Below, piece after piece: positions 1 to 9,333 of a DNA stretch of 64,000 nt; the first letter of the stretch is position 1; each line of letters starts with the position of its first letter. This stretch comes from an uncultured Eggerthellaceae bacterium. GTDB taxonomy: Bacteria > Actinomycetota > Coriobacteriia > Coriobacteriales > Eggerthellaceae. The notes under the pieces are model-generated. The model had not been told where the DNA came from. It worked only from the letters and a program-made list of their open reading frames with translations, and did not search any database. The translations under genes and the position numbers were made by a program. The stretch covers positions 124,001 to 188,000 of the forward strand of contig CAIFEB010000002.1 in NCBI GenBank assembly GCA_903789375.1. Direction: 5' to 3'.

Positions 1-1432
1 CGATGTACTCGTTGGTCACCGGCTGCATGCCGGTATAGACGTCGGTGTCGGGGTCGAGACCCTTGAGCGCCTGCGCGATGCCGATGATGTCGTCGACGTC
101 CAGGTCGGTTGTCACGTACTGCGAAAGCACGTTGATCGTCTTCGCAATCGTCGCCGGATCAGATGCCAGAATCTTCTCGGCAAGTGCCGACAGCACGAGC
201 CGTTGGTTTGCCGCGCGCATGGAGTCGGGGTCGGCCGACGTGTCGGCGTAGGTGTCGCGCGAACGGCACAGGATGAGCGCCTGCTCGCCGTTGAGCGTCT
301 GCAGCCCGGCATCGAGATGTCCGCCCGCGTCCTCGTCGTCGATTTCGACGGGCACGTCCACCTGGACACCTCCGACCGCATCGACGACCTGGGCGAATCC
401 GTCGAAATTGATGCCCGCATAATGCGAGATGCCCACGCCCGCCATGGACGAGACCGTCTGAACGGCGAGCGCCGGACCGCCGAACGCGTAGGCCGCATTG
501 AGCTTCTGCTTGCCGTATTTCCCCAGGTCAACCATCGTATCACGATGGATCGACACAAGCGTCGCCTTCTTGTTCTGCGCGTCGATGCGCAGAAGCATGA
601 TGCTGTCGCTGCGGAAGCTGCCGCCGTAGTCGCCCGATTCGTCGCGGTCGCTCGACTCGTCCGTCCCCAGCAGCAGCACGTAGAACGGCTCGTTCGTCAT
701 GTCCGTCTGCACGAGCGAGCTGCGCAGGCTGCTGTCGATGCCCGCATGCAGGTTGCCGTTGATGTACTGGGAGTACGCCCACGCCCCGCCGGCGCCCGCG
801 AGCACGATCACCGCCAGCACGATGGCGAGCACTTTGGGCCACCGCCTCTTCGAGCGCGCTCGCTTCCGGGGGCGAGCCCCCTTGCCACCACGCGTTTGCT
901 CGCGTTCGGCACGACGCGCCGCCGCGGCCTCGGAGGGGAGCAAGTCCGCCTGCGCATCTGATACCCCCTGGTCATACGCATCATGTTCGCCATGGCGACG
1001 TCGCGTGCGGCCGTGATGGCGACGACCTCTCTTGGCCGCATGTTCGGCGTGGGAAGCATGCTCCGCCCCTGCGCCGTCGAATCCTGCAGCTGCAGCTGCA
1101 CCCGCTCCCGCAAAGCCGGATCCGTCATCGGAACTCGCGCCTGAGCTGGCAAAATCCGCGCGAACGGAACGCGTCGTTCCCGCAAGCGTCGCCGTGTAGT
1201 CGGAAGAGGCGGCAACCGGCGCCACGCCAGTGCGAGCGCTCGCGTGCGCAGCGTGGGTGCGAGCTCTGGCGTGCTCGGCGTGCGCGGCTCCCCCGCGGGC
1301 TGCACGATCAGCCGCCACTCCCGCGCCCGCGTCGCCACCGTGGCCGTATCCGCCGACGAGCTGGGGCCCGTTGTACTCGGTATTCAGATGCGAGGGAGCA
1401 GTCGTCCCCCGGCGCGATGCATGGCGCGCCAT
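1..1432 (-). CDS. LytR-CpsA-Psr (LCP) family envelope protein, 3' end outside the window
   Basis: LCP proteins transfer undecaprenyl-phosphate-linked polymers (teichoic-acid-like glycans, capsule) to peptidoglycan outside the membrane. Reading the minus strand from the ATG at 1432 gives about 200 hydrophilic residues rich in Ala, Gly, His and Arg, a basic stretch, one membrane segment near residues 201-223 (VLAIVLAVIVLAGAGGAWAY), and then an LCP domain with FYVLLLGTDESSD, SDSIMLLRID, SIHRDTMVDL and TGMQPVTNEYI. The frame is still open at position 1, so the C-terminus is missing. The start lies 2 bp after the stop of the murT-gatD fusion, so the two are probably co-transcribed. The long cytoplasmic N-terminus is unusual but open and uninterrupted. 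Family assignment is firm; the polymer carried is unknown. Confidence 0.9.
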   Translation of the reverse strand, partial: MARHASRRGTTAPSHLNTEYNGPQLVGGYGHGGDAGAGVAADRAARGGAAHAEHARARTHAAHASARTGVAPVAASSDYTATLAGTTRSVRADFASSGASSDDGSGFAGAGAAAAAGFDGAGAEHASHAEHAAKRGRRHHGRTRRRHGEHDAYDQGVSDAQADLLPSEAAAARRAEREQTRGGKGARPRKRARSKRRWPKVLAIVLAVIVLAGAGGAWAYSQYINGNLHAGIDSSLRSSLVQTDMTNEPFYVLLLGTDESSDRDESGDYGGSFRSDSIMLLRIDAQNKKATLVSIHRDTMVDLGKYGKQKLNAAYAFGGPALAVQTVSSMAGVGISHYAGINFDGFAQVVDAVGGVQVDVPVEIDDEDAGGHLDAGLQTLNGEQALILCRSRDTYADTSADPDSMRAANQRLVLSALAEKILASDPATIAKTINVLSQYVTTDLDVDDIIGIAQALKGLDPDTDVYTGMQPVTNEYI

Positions 1433-1434
1433 GA

Positions 1435-3840
1435 TTATCGCTGGTCCTTGGCAACCGGCTCCTGAGAGGCACGCGACGAAACGCCGAAGCGCTCGCACAA
1501 TGCGCGGTTCGCAGCGATTTCGACCGCATCGTCAAGCGGCGCGAGCTCGGCCGGCTCCTCGCCCGTCGCGCGGCAGCGGCGCACGAGCGCGCGGCGAATC
1601 AGCTCGTCTGCCACTTGCGGATTCTTGGCGAGCAGCGGTCCATGCAGGTACGTGCCCACCAGGTTGCGGTAGATGATGCCGTCGGCGGCGTCCTCGTCGT
1701 TGTTGCCATGCCCGTTCTGCCCGATGACGCGCCCGAACGGCTTCACACCCGCGCCCAGGTACGTGCGGCCGGCGTGGTTTTCGAACCCGACGACCGGCAG
1801 CGTCGCGAGCGGGCTGTCCAGCACGATGTTGCCGACGAGCCGGTTGTGCGAACCGCCCTCCTTGCGCTTCGTCTCGAAATCGGCGAGTGCGAGCCCCGGG
1901 ACGGCCTCGTCTCCCAGAAGCCACGTGCGACCGGCAATCTGATAGCCGCCGCAGATGGCGAGCAGCACGCCGTCGTCTTCGACGTACGCGGCGAGCGCAT
2001 CGCGCATCTTCATCAGGTCCTCGCTGGCAAGATGCTGCTCGCGGTCGGGGCCGCCGCCAAGAAAGACCAGGTCGGCATCGTCAAGCGCAGCGTTGTCGGC
2101 CTCGTTGACCACGCGCACCTCAACGGGAAGCCCGCGCCAGCGCAGGCGGCTCTCCAGCACGCAGACGTTGCCGTTGTCGCCGTAGAGGTTCATGAGCTCG
2201 GGAAACAGGTGAACGATGACGAACGGCTTGCCGAAGCCGGGCGCCGCGGAAGCAGCAGGCGCAGCAGCAGGCTCCGCGCCGGGCTCGTCCGGTGCGGCAG
2301 CAGAATCTGTCCCCGCCCCCACGTTCGCTCCGGTCGAGGCAGCGCCGCCAGCCAGCACGTCCGCAGGTTCCGCCTGCGCATCCGCGCTCGCAGGCGCCGT
2401 CTGCGCAACGCCCGCCTGCTTGCCTGCACTCGCATCCGCCAACGCATCCGGCGTCCCAGCCGAACCAACCTGCCCATCTGCGGAAACGGATGCTCCGCCC
2501 GCTGCCTCCGTTTCCGCTTCCAGCTTGTCCAGCTGGCCCTTCACCACGGGCAGCGCGGTGTAGTTGGAGATGAAGTACACGCGCGCGTCGGGGCTCTCCT
2601 TCGCCACGCGGCGCAGCACGTCATCGGCCCCGTCGACCAGCTCGGTGCGCACGCCCGCATACTTCAGGCGCACCTGCACGTCGTTGCGACGGCGCCCGCC
2701 GGCGTACGCGACCAGCCCGTCGATCGCGGCGAGCTCTTCGAAATCGATGTCCCACAGCCACGACACATCGTGTCCGTCGGCTTCCTTGTCGTTGACGTAC
2801 AGCGCGACGGCCTTGCTCCCCGTGCCCTGCATGACCAGGTTGAGGTTCTGGTTGAAGCCGGTCGGGTTCTTCGCCAGGTTCAGCAGCACACGCCGCCCGC
2901 CGATGACGTATTCCTGCAGCCGTCCGTTGCGCGGGTCGAACGCCGCGATGGCGCGCTGCGTCGCCTCCTGCGGCACGCCCGCCAGATGCGCGCCCAGTGT
3001 GACCGCCATCAGGTTGTACACCATGTACACGCCCGTGAAATCAGCCTTGACCGGCAGCGTCGCCTTGCCATCGGACAGTTGGAACGCCAGGCCCCCTTCG
3101 CCCACCGACACGCCCGTCGCGCGCCAGTCCAGCTCGCCGCGCGCGAACCCGCAACGGTCGCAATGGTAGCGTCCCAGCTGGCCGTACTGCAGGTAGTCGT
3201 ACGTGAGCATGTTCTCGCAGCGTTGGCACATGTGGGTGTCGGACACTTTGTTCTGCGGCAGGTGCAAGTCCTCGTCGATGCCGAACGCGATCGAGCGGTT
3301 GGGCACCTTGTCGGCGATGGCCTGGCAGTTGGGATCGTCCGCGTTGTACACGAGCACGGTCTGGGGCGACGCCGCCAGCGCCTGTTCGATGCTCTGCTGG
3401 GTGTGGTCGATTTCACCGACGCGGTCCAGCTGGTCGCGGAACAGGTTGAGCAGCACCACGTACGTCGGACGCAGGCCCGGCGTCACCTTGGCGAGCCACA
3501 GCTCGTCGCATTCGAACACGCCCCACTGAGCAGGGGCGGCGTACATAAGCGCCGAAGCGACGCCCGAATCGAGGTTGGCGCCGCTGCGATTGCAGATGAC
3601 CGTCTTGCCCGATTGCTCGAGTGCGTCGGCCAGCAGGTTGGTGACCGTCGTCTTGCCGTTGGTGCCGACGACCGCGATGGACCCCTCCGACACGCGCGAA
3701 CGCAGGTCGGCGATCAGATTGGGGTCGATGTACAGACCTATTTTGCCAGGGAAGTTGTCGCCGTTGCGGCGCACGACCTTCTTGAGCGCCCAGGCGGAAG
3801 CCGCGCCGACGGCGCGGGCGCATCCGTATCGAAAGCCCAT
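1435..3840 (-). CDS. murT-gatD: Fused lipid II isoglutaminyl synthase (MurT-GatD in one chain)
   Basis: MurT and GatD together amidate the D-Glu of lipid II to D-isoglutamine. Here both are in one 801-residue protein. Residues 1 to about 440 are MurT: Mur-ligase P-loop VVGTNGKTTVTN near residue 60 and the MurT zinc ribbon with Cys205/Cys208 and Cys227/Cys230. Residues about 445-555 are a low-complexity Ala/Ser/Gly/Pro linker. The rest is GatD, a CobB/CobQ-like amidotransferase with the nucleophile Cys630 in LLAICGGYQ, GGGPDREQ and SHNRLVGN. In most bacteria these are two adjacent genes. A ribosome-binding site (GGAAGGA) precedes the ATG at 3840. The LCP gene follows after 2 bp. No frameshift is needed to read the fusion. 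Domain calls are firm; the fusion itself is read directly. Confidence 0.93.
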   Translation of the reverse strand: MGFRYGCARAVGAASAWALKKVVRRNGDNFPGKIGLYIDPNLIADLRSRVSEGSIAVVGTNGKTTVTNLLADALEQSGKTVICNRSGANLDSGVASALMYAAPAQWGVFECDELWLAKVTPGLRPTYVVLLNLFRDQLDRVGEIDHTQQSIEQALAASPQTVLVYNADDPNCQAIADKVPNRSIAFGIDEDLHLPQNKVSDTHMCQRCENMLTYDYLQYGQLGRYHCDRCGFARGELDWRATGVSVGEGGLAFQLSDGKATLPVKADFTGVYMVYNLMAVTLGAHLAGVPQEATQRAIAAFDPRNGRLQEYVIGGRRVLLNLAKNPTGFNQNLNLVMQGTGSKAVALYVNDKEADGHDVSWLWDIDFEELAAIDGLVAYAGGRRRNDVQVRLKYAGVRTELVDGADDVLRRVAKESPDARVYFISNYTALPVVKGQLDKLEAETEAAGGASVSADGQVGSAGTPDALADASAGKQAGVAQTAPASADAQAEPADVLAGGAASTGANVGAGTDSAAAPDEPGAEPAAAPAASAAPGFGKPFVIVHLFPELMNLYGDNGNVCVLESRLRWRGLPVEVRVVNEADNAALDDADLVFLGGGPDREQHLASEDLMKMRDALAAYVEDDGVLLAICGGYQIAGRTWLLGDEAVPGLALADFETKRKEGGSHNRLVGNIVLDSPLATLPVVGFENHAGRTYLGAGVKPFGRVIGQNGHGNNDEDAADGIIYRNLVGTYLHGPLLAKNPQVADELIRRALVRRCRATGEEPAELAPLDDAVEIAANRALCERFGVSSRASQEPVAKDQR

Positions 3841-4114
3841 GGTAGCATCCTTCCGTCTTGTTCGTTTGAACCGTTTGAACTGCGGTTATGTGTCTCGTCT
3901 ACGGTTGGTGAACGTCCTGCGGCCGCTCGGTTCGCGCCGCGGAGCGCCTTCGATGCACACGAGTATACCCGGCCGGTTCGCACGGCCGGTGAAGAAACCG
4001 CCGCCGCCACGGCGCCCACACGGCCTTACCACGGCGGACGGCCACGTGTGAACGCCCGCCCGCAGCCGCCCAGCTCAGCGCCCCGCCGCAGCGCTTCGCG
4101 GAGAAGATGTGGCG
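3841..4114. other. Intergenic stretch upstream of murT-gatD
   Basis: This interval carries the murT-gatD leader and its ribosome-binding site. No open frame here has a convincing start or family motif, and I see no clear hairpin. The promoter of the divergent tRNA-Thr gene begins at its right end. Confidence 0.5.
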
Positions 4115-4118
4115 TTGT

Positions 4119-4147
4119 TTGCACGCTCCTCATAACTGTTATATACT
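4119..4147 (+). promoter_or_regulatory. Promoter of tRNA-Thr
   Basis: TTGCAC (4119-4124), a 17-bp spacer and TATACT (4142-4147) form a good sigma-70-type promoter. The expected start is about 20 bp before the mature tRNA 5' end. Confidence 0.7.
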
Positions 4148-4174
4148 GCTTCAGCACTCGCAAGAGTGAGGGAT

Positions 4175-4250
4175 GCCAACGTGGCTCAGCTGGTAGAGCA
4201 ACGCTCTCGTAAAGCGTAGGTCACCGGTTCGAATCCGGTCGTTGGCTCCA
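4175..4250 (+). tRNA. tRNA-Thr (CGT)
   Basis: A 76-nt cloverleaf: acceptor arms GCCAACG and CGTTGGC pair, the D arm is GCTC...GAGC, the anticodon stem ACGCT/AGCGT encloses loop CTCGTAA (anticodon CGT, codon ACG), and the T arm holds GGTTCGAATCC. The CCA end is encoded. Confidence 0.97.
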
Positions 4251-4261
4251 TCGAAATGCAT

Positions 4262-4296
4262 GAGGGCTGGCCCGCAACGGTGCCAGCCCTCTTTTT
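4262..4296 (+). terminator. Terminator of tRNA-Thr
   Basis: GAGGGCTGG (4262-4270) pairs with CCAGCCCTC (4283-4291), followed by TTTTT. Confidence 0.9.
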
Positions 4297-4527
4297 GTAT
4301 GCAGCGCGATGCCGGTGTGCAGGCGAACGCCGCAGGCGGGCAGCTCTCCGCACGCGCCCGGTGCGGAGAGCGTCTTCAGGACAGACGCCGTGCGCAGTCG
4401 CCCGACTGCGCGCTCGCGACCTGCGGCGCAATCCAACCGTCTGCGCGCGAACGATCCCGACGCTTGCGCGCCCGCAGCACACGCAAGCAGCCCGTCGACC
4501 GCCCGCCGTCTCGCCCGCGAACCCGCG

Positions 4528-5415
4528 CTACCGATTCTTCAGCTCGTCGTCCATCTCCGACGACGCATCGAGCACGCGCTCGACCTTCCAGCTGCCGCGC
4601 GACTGGGCGAGCCTGCCCCAGCGCGGATCGTTGTACACCTTCATCGAATCCGGGTGCGCCGCGCAGATGAGCGTCAGGTCGAACCGTTTTGCCAGCTCGA
4701 TGGTCAAATCGGTCGGCACCGCCTTGGACGCCAGCACCGGAATGCCCGACCGGATCGCCTTTGTCACCATGTCCACCGGCAAACGCCCGCTGCTGAAGAT
4801 GATCGACGAGCGCAAATCCACGTGGTCGCGCAGCGCGCAGCCGATGACCTTGTCGAACGCGTTGTGCCGCCCCAGGTCCTCGCAGCAGTACAGAATCTTG
4901 TCGCCCGACGCCAGAAAGCAGCTGTGCGCGCCGAACGTCGACCGGTGCATGGGCGTGTCCTGGGCAAACGTCTGCGCCAGGTTGAAAATCCACGCGGGGT
5001 CCCACTCGATGGGCTTGACCGGAACCAGGTCCGCCGCGTCGCGTTCCACCGACGCGAACACCTTGTTGCCCGTGCAGCACGACGGCACGACCGGCGCCGT
5101 GACCTCCTTTATCTGCTGGCGATGCTCCTTCAGCAGTACGCGCGCCTTCGTCGAGTACTCGCACAGGTGCACGAGGTCGACATCGTCCGCCGAATCGATG
5201 ATGCCCTCGGTGAACAACCGCCCGATGACCAGCTCGATCAGGTGGTCCGGCGAGCACACGATGCGCATGCTCAGCTTGCCGTCGATGTACACGTCGAGCG
5301 TGTGCTCGGCCTGCACGGGGAAGTTCGCGAACTCCGTCGTGCCGTCGGCGCGGTACACCTGCGCGCCGTAGTCCTCGGTTCCCGCAATCTCCTGGGAACG
5401 GTCGATCGTCTCCAT
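4528..5415 (-). CDS. fdhD: Formate dehydrogenase accessory sulfurtransferase FdhD
   Basis: FdhD passes sulfur to the molybdenum/tungsten bis-MGD cofactor of formate dehydrogenases in the cytoplasm. The 295-residue product has the family's central EDLGRHNAFDKVIG and SSGRLPVDMVTKA motifs. The redox motif is SCCTGN with adjacent cysteines 113 and 114 rather than the CxxC of E. coli FdhD. I chose the ATG at 5415 because AGGAGA stands 5 nt before it; an in-frame ATG 48 bp upstream has no comparable site. No formate dehydrogenase or molybdopterin gene is within the window, so the client enzyme must be elsewhere. Confidence 0.93.
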   Translation of the reverse strand: METIDRSQEIAGTEDYGAQVYRADGTTEFANFPVQAEHTLDVYIDGKLSMRIVCSPDHLIELVIGRLFTEGIIDSADDVDLVHLCEYSTKARVLLKEHRQQIKEVTAPVVPSCCTGNKVFASVERDAADLVPVKPIEWDPAWIFNLAQTFAQDTPMHRSTFGAHSCFLASGDKILYCCEDLGRHNAFDKVIGCALRDHVDLRSSIIFSSGRLPVDMVTKAIRSGIPVLASKAVPTDLTIELAKRFDLTLICAAHPDSMKVYNDPRWGRLAQSRGSWKVERVLDASSEMDDELKNR

Positions 5416-6126
5416 AGCTGTCTCCTGCCTGTGCGGCCGCTTGCCGCAGGTATGCGCGTGCATGCGCCGTCACCGGGCGCTCCAATCCCCCCGCCTACCA
5501 GCGCGTTGCGCTGCAGGCACGCCCTTTTGATTTTCACACATCATACGCGCTTGCGAACGTGCATGTTCGGGCTCCCCTGCCCATTTATGGCGCTGTAGTA
5601 TAGCGCCCCGCGCGCAGTGCAATCGCGACACCGCCGCAACTGCACGCCGAGCGCCACCACCGGGGCAGAAGCGCATGGTGCGCTCGCAATTCGCGGACGT
5701 TCCCCTGTCGAACGCTTCCGGCGCCCTGAGGAAATCTCAGTCGGAAGCGCATGCTCCGGTCGCGACCCGTGGGACGCGCCCCGCAGCGCATGCGCTCCAA
5801 GCGTCCCCCGAACACCGGCTCCCCTTTGCTGCCGTCGTCGGCCACCCCGCTTCGCCCGCAGCTGTTCCAATACGATTGCGGCCTGTGCATCAGCCGAACA
5901 CCCCAGCAGGGCAAATCCGCCGCCCAACTGCCACGTTCTCACCGCACAAGCCCCATAGTTTCGATGATATTTACAACCCGCCCACAAACCGCTACGCCGT
6001 TTGTGCCATCATCGGACGGTGATTGTGCGCGCGGGGAAAACCTCGCCAGAACAGAAGAGAGAACCCTCGCGCCCGCGCTGTTGAAGCAGCATCAACGAAA
6101 TATGTAACGGTGCATAAGGAGTAGCA
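5416..6126. other. Long intergenic region between fdhD and fhaA
   Basis: About 700 bp without a supported gene. A short hairpin, GGCGCT/AGCGCC, lies at 5589-5607. Read on the minus strand it contains TATACT, which could be a -10 for fdhD with a leader of about 180 nt. The right end carries AAGGAG 5 nt before the fhaA start. Open frames here have no ribosome-binding site or recognisable motif. Confidence 0.5.
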
Positions 6127-7515
6127 ATGGGTTTATTCTCCCGCTTCGAAAACAAGATGGAGGACACGGTGGAAGGCGCCGCGGACAAGATGTCCAACGC
6201 CCCCATCAACCCCGTTCAGATAGCCAAGAAGGCCGAAAAGCAGATGCGCCGCGAAAAGATGGTCGGCGCCGGCAAGGAGTACGCTCCCACGCTGTACACC
6301 GTCCTCGTCAACCCCGAAGACGACAAGCGCCTGTTCGGCTACTACCCCACCCTGGCCGGTGAGACCGAAACCTACCTGAGCGCCAAAGCCCAGGAAGAGG
6401 GCCTGGTCATGGACGGCCAGCCGCTCGTCCGCTTCGTCGTGGACGACACGCTGCACCACGGCAAGTTCGACATCATCGCCGAGGCCGTCTCGGCCAGCAT
6501 CATCCAGCAGCTCCGCGCCGAGGAGATGACGCGCTACGGCATCGGCCAGCAGCAGATGGTCGAGGCCGCCCGCCAGATCGAGACCACGCCGGCTCCGCAG
6601 TTCGAGGCGGCGCCCGCACAGCAGTTCCCGCCGGCGCAGCAGCCCTACCCGCAGCAACAGCCGCAGCAGTTCGGCCAGCCCTACCCGCAGCCCTACGCGC
6701 AGCAGCCGCAGCAGGCGTATGCGCAGCCGCAGCCGCAGCAGCAGCCCTTCCCGCAGCCGTATCCGCAGGCCCAGCAGGCCGATGCCTACGCCTACGCCGA
6801 TCCGTACGGCGCAAACCAGCCGCAAAGCTACGGCTACGACGGCTACCGCCAGCAGCAGCCGCAGCCCCAGCAGCAGCCGGCCCAGCCGCAGGAAAAGCCG
6901 CCTCTGCCCTACGTCCCCGAAAACGAAATCGACTACTCGGTCGACTACGGCCAGTACACTTTCGACAGCTCCGACTTCGAAGACTACCGCGACCAGCCGT
7001 CCGAAGCCGAGCTGCAGGCCCGCGAGCTGCGCGCCCAGCGCATGCAGCAGCAACAGCACCGCAACTCCCAGCAGGTCGGCCGTTCCGTGCCTGCTCAGAT
7101 TCCCGACATCCCCGCGCCCGCCGCGCAGGCGGCCCCGCAGGTCCAGCCCGCTCAGCAGGCCGTGCCCGGCGCCACCATCGCCTACACGCCCGGCGCCGCA
7201 GCCCAGAACCAGCCGCCGCAGAGCGGACACGTCCAGGCGCGTCTCGTGGACACCGCCTACCAGCGCGTGTACGATTTGGCCGGCACGCTGGTCACCATCG
7301 GGCGCGAGTCGGGCAACGACATCGTGGTTCAGGACATCAACGCCAGCCGCAAGCATGCTGAGCTGCGCCTGACGCCCCAGGGCCTGTGGACCATCACCGA
7401 CCTGCACTCCACCAACGGCACCGTCGTGAACGGCACGCCTGTCACGTCCCAGCCGTTGCGTCCCGGTGACATCGTCACCATCGGCAAAACCGACTTCGAG
7501 TTCACGCTCCGCTAA
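6127..7515 (+). CDS. fhaA: FHA-domain protein with DUF3662 N-terminus (FhaA-like)
   Basis: Resembles mycobacterial FhaA, a phosphothreonine-binding partner of PknB substrates in wall synthesis. The 462-residue protein has an N-terminal DUF3662-type domain (MGLFSRFENKMEDTVEGA to about residue 130), a long Gln/Pro/Tyr-rich linker (about residues 155-365) and a C-terminal FHA domain (TIGRESGNDIVV, SRKHAEL, LHSTNGTVVNG). AAGGAG precedes the ATG by 5 nt. It opens the operon fhaA-fhaB-pstP-rodA/pbp-pknB, the order seen in mycobacteria. The linker is low complexity, so its length probably varies between strains. The family is clear; the direct ligand is not known from sequence. Confidence 0.92.
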   Translation: MGLFSRFENKMEDTVEGAADKMSNAPINPVQIAKKAEKQMRREKMVGAGKEYAPTLYTVLVNPEDDKRLFGYYPTLAGETETYLSAKAQEEGLVMDGQPLVRFVVDDTLHHGKFDIIAEAVSASIIQQLRAEEMTRYGIGQQQMVEAARQIETTPAPQFEAAPAQQFPPAQQPYPQQQPQQFGQPYPQPYAQQPQQAYAQPQPQQQPFPQPYPQAQQADAYAYADPYGANQPQSYGYDGYRQQQPQPQQQPAQPQEKPPLPYVPENEIDYSVDYGQYTFDSSDFEDYRDQPSEAELQARELRAQRMQQQQHRNSQQVGRSVPAQIPDIPAPAAQAAPQVQPAQQAVPGATIAYTPGAAAQNQPPQSGHVQARLVDTAYQRVYDLAGTLVTIGRESGNDIVVQDINASRKHAELRLTPQGLWTITDLHSTNGTVVNGTPVTSQPLRPGDIVTIGKTDFEFTLR

Positions 7516-7590
7516 GCGCACGAGTCGCTCGTTGACCGACCGCGTTAAGAACGCTATGAACGAAACCGACGGCATACAAGGGAGGCTTTC

Positions 7591-8004
7591 GTGATAGACG
7601 TCGTTCTGCTCATCGGGCGACTGCTGTTCGTGGCACTGCTGTACCTGTTCCTCTTCGCCATTATGAAAACCGGCATCGGTCTGGTGCGCGGCCAGCGCAA
7701 GAAGGAGAAAACCTGGAACCTCTCGGTCGAACGCGGGCCCAAGGAGCTGCGCGGCGTCTCCATCGTCGTGCGCGGGCCCATCATCGTCGGCCGCAGCCCC
7801 AGCGCCGACATCGTCATCGGCGCGGGCTACGTTTCCGCACGTCATGCGCGTTTCAGTCTGATGGGCCAGAACCTGTTCGTCGAAGACCTCAACTCGACCA
7901 ACGGCACCTACGTCAACAACCAGCGCATCAACGGCCCCACGGCCCTGCGCAGCAACGACGTCGTGTCGGTGGGCGACGTGTCGATTCGCGTGAGGCGCAA
8001 CTAG
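7591..8004 (+). CDS. fhaB: Membrane-anchored FHA-domain protein (FhaB-like)
   Basis: A 137-residue protein with one N-terminal membrane helix (about residues 3-22, LLIGRLLFVALLYLFLFAIM) and a cytoplasmic FHA domain (IIVGRSPSADIVIG, SARHARF, LNSTNGTYVNN). FHA domains bind phosphothreonine; in mycobacteria this protein links PknB signalling to division and elongation. The start is GTG at 7591 with GGGAGG 5 nt upstream. Its stop abuts the pstP ATG with no gap, so the two are translationally coupled. Confidence 0.93.
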   Translation: MIDVVLLIGRLLFVALLYLFLFAIMKTGIGLVRGQRKKEKTWNLSVERGPKELRGVSIVVRGPIIVGRSPSADIVIGAGYVSARHARFSLMGQNLFVEDLNSTNGTYVNNQRINGPTALRSNDVVSVGDVSIRVRRN

Positions 8005-9330
8005 ATGGCGCGGCGTAAACGGGGCGCTTACCGCTCCACGAAGCATACGCGCAAGGGGGCGATCACCTCCTTCGGCAGCCGCACCGACGTCGGCTGCGTG
8101 CGCGACCACAACGAGGACTCGCTCATCGTCCGCCCGCCTCTGTTCGTGGTGGCCGACGGCATGGGCGGCCACGCCGCGGGCGAGGTCGCGTCCGAAATCG
8201 CCGTCAACGTCATCGGCCAGTGCGCGCCCGACTTCCCCGACGCCGAGGAGCTGGGCCGCGCCGTCGAAGAGGCCAACCGCGCCATCATCGACGCAGCGCT
8301 TTCGGGCAAGGGCCGCGCGGGCATGGGCACCACCTGCACCGCCGCCATGCTCGAGGGTACGCACCTCGTGTTGGCCCAGGTGGGCGACTCGCGCGCGTAC
8401 CTTCTGCAGGACGGCAAGCTCCAGCAGCTCACGCGCGACCACAGCCTGATGGAAAGCATGATCGAAGCGGGCCAGATCACGCCCGAGGAGGCACGCGTCC
8501 ATCCCAAGCGCTCGGTCATCACGCGCGCGCTCGGCAACGACCCCGCCACGCGCCCCGACCTCTACGAGGTGGACGTCAAGAGCGGCGATCGGCTGCTCCT
8601 GTGCTCCGACGGCCTGACCAGCATGCTGCTCGACAGCGAAATCGAGTCCATCCTCAACCGGATCCCGGACCCGCAGCGCTGCGCCGCCCAGCTGGTCAAC
8701 GAATCCATCGCCGCCGGCGGCTTCGACAACATCACCGTCATCGTCGTGGACGTCCAGGGCGATGAGGAAAAGCACATGAAGAAGCTCGTCCGGCGATCGC
8801 GGGGGCGCATCGCGCTCGTTCTGCTGCTTTTGGTGGCGATCATCGCGGGCACGGGCTACGGCTCCTACCGATATCTGCACAACACCGCGTACCTTGCCAA
8901 CAACGACGGGTACGTGACCATCTATCGCGGCGTCCCCGGCGACGTGTTCGGCATCTCGTATTCCGAGCTGGTCGAACAGACCGACGTGGCCGTGGACAGC
9001 CTGTCGCCCAGCGCGGCCGACAGTATCAACGGCAACATGCGCGTCGACAGCGTGGACAAGGCCAAGCAGCTGGTCCAGTCCTATCGCGACGATGCCCAGG
9101 CCAAGGCCGACGCCCAGGCGGAGCTCGACGCGCGCACCGCCGAGGCGCGCAGCTCGGCTTCGTCCAGCTCGTCCAGCTCGAGCGCGTCGAAATCCTCGAG
9201 CTCGACCGCAACGACCACCAACCGTACGACGACCACGACTACCGGCACCACCTCGACCGGAAACACGGGCACGGGCACCACGACATCGACCACGGGGGGC
9301 CAGACCGGCACCTCCACCGGGGGGCGGTAA
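8005..9330 (+). CDS. pstP: PP2C-family Ser/Thr protein phosphatase (PstP/PrpC)
   Basis: Reverses PknB phosphorylation. Residues about 20-250 are a PP2C domain with the metal ligands in VCVRDHNEDS-like and VVADGMGGHAAGE motifs (here RDHNEDS and ADGMGGHAAGE), GTTCTAA, VGDSRAYL and GGFDNITVIVVD. One membrane helix follows (about residues 270-290), then a small extracellular domain and a Ser/Thr/Gly-rich tail from about residue 375. The extracellular low-complexity tail may span wall layers. The gene starts immediately after fhaB and ends 3 bp before the rodA-pbp fusion. Confidence 0.94.
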   Translation: MARRKRGAYRSTKHTRKGAITSFGSRTDVGCVRDHNEDSLIVRPPLFVVADGMGGHAAGEVASEIAVNVIGQCAPDFPDAEELGRAVEEANRAIIDAALSGKGRAGMGTTCTAAMLEGTHLVLAQVGDSRAYLLQDGKLQQLTRDHSLMESMIEAGQITPEEARVHPKRSVITRALGNDPATRPDLYEVDVKSGDRLLLCSDGLTSMLLDSEIESILNRIPDPQRCAAQLVNESIAAGGFDNITVIVVDVQGDEEKHMKKLVRRSRGRIALVLLLLVAIIAGTGYGSYRYLHNTAYLANNDGYVTIYRGVPGDVFGISYSELVEQTDVAVDSLSPSAADSINGNMRVDSVDKAKQLVQSYRDDAQAKADAQAELDARTAEARSSASSSSSSSSASKSSSSTATTTNRTTTTTTGTTSTGNTGTGTTTSTTGGQTGTSTGGR

Positions 9331-9333
9331 CCG

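Noticed and set aside
1615-4212. A very long open frame on the plus strand opposite murT-gatD
   Set aside because: It is the complementary-strand shadow of a G+C-rich coding sequence; it shows no motif and runs into the tRNA-Thr gene.
5470-5541. Leader peptide upstream of fdhD
   Set aside because: Short frames with weak start signals; nothing shows they are translated.
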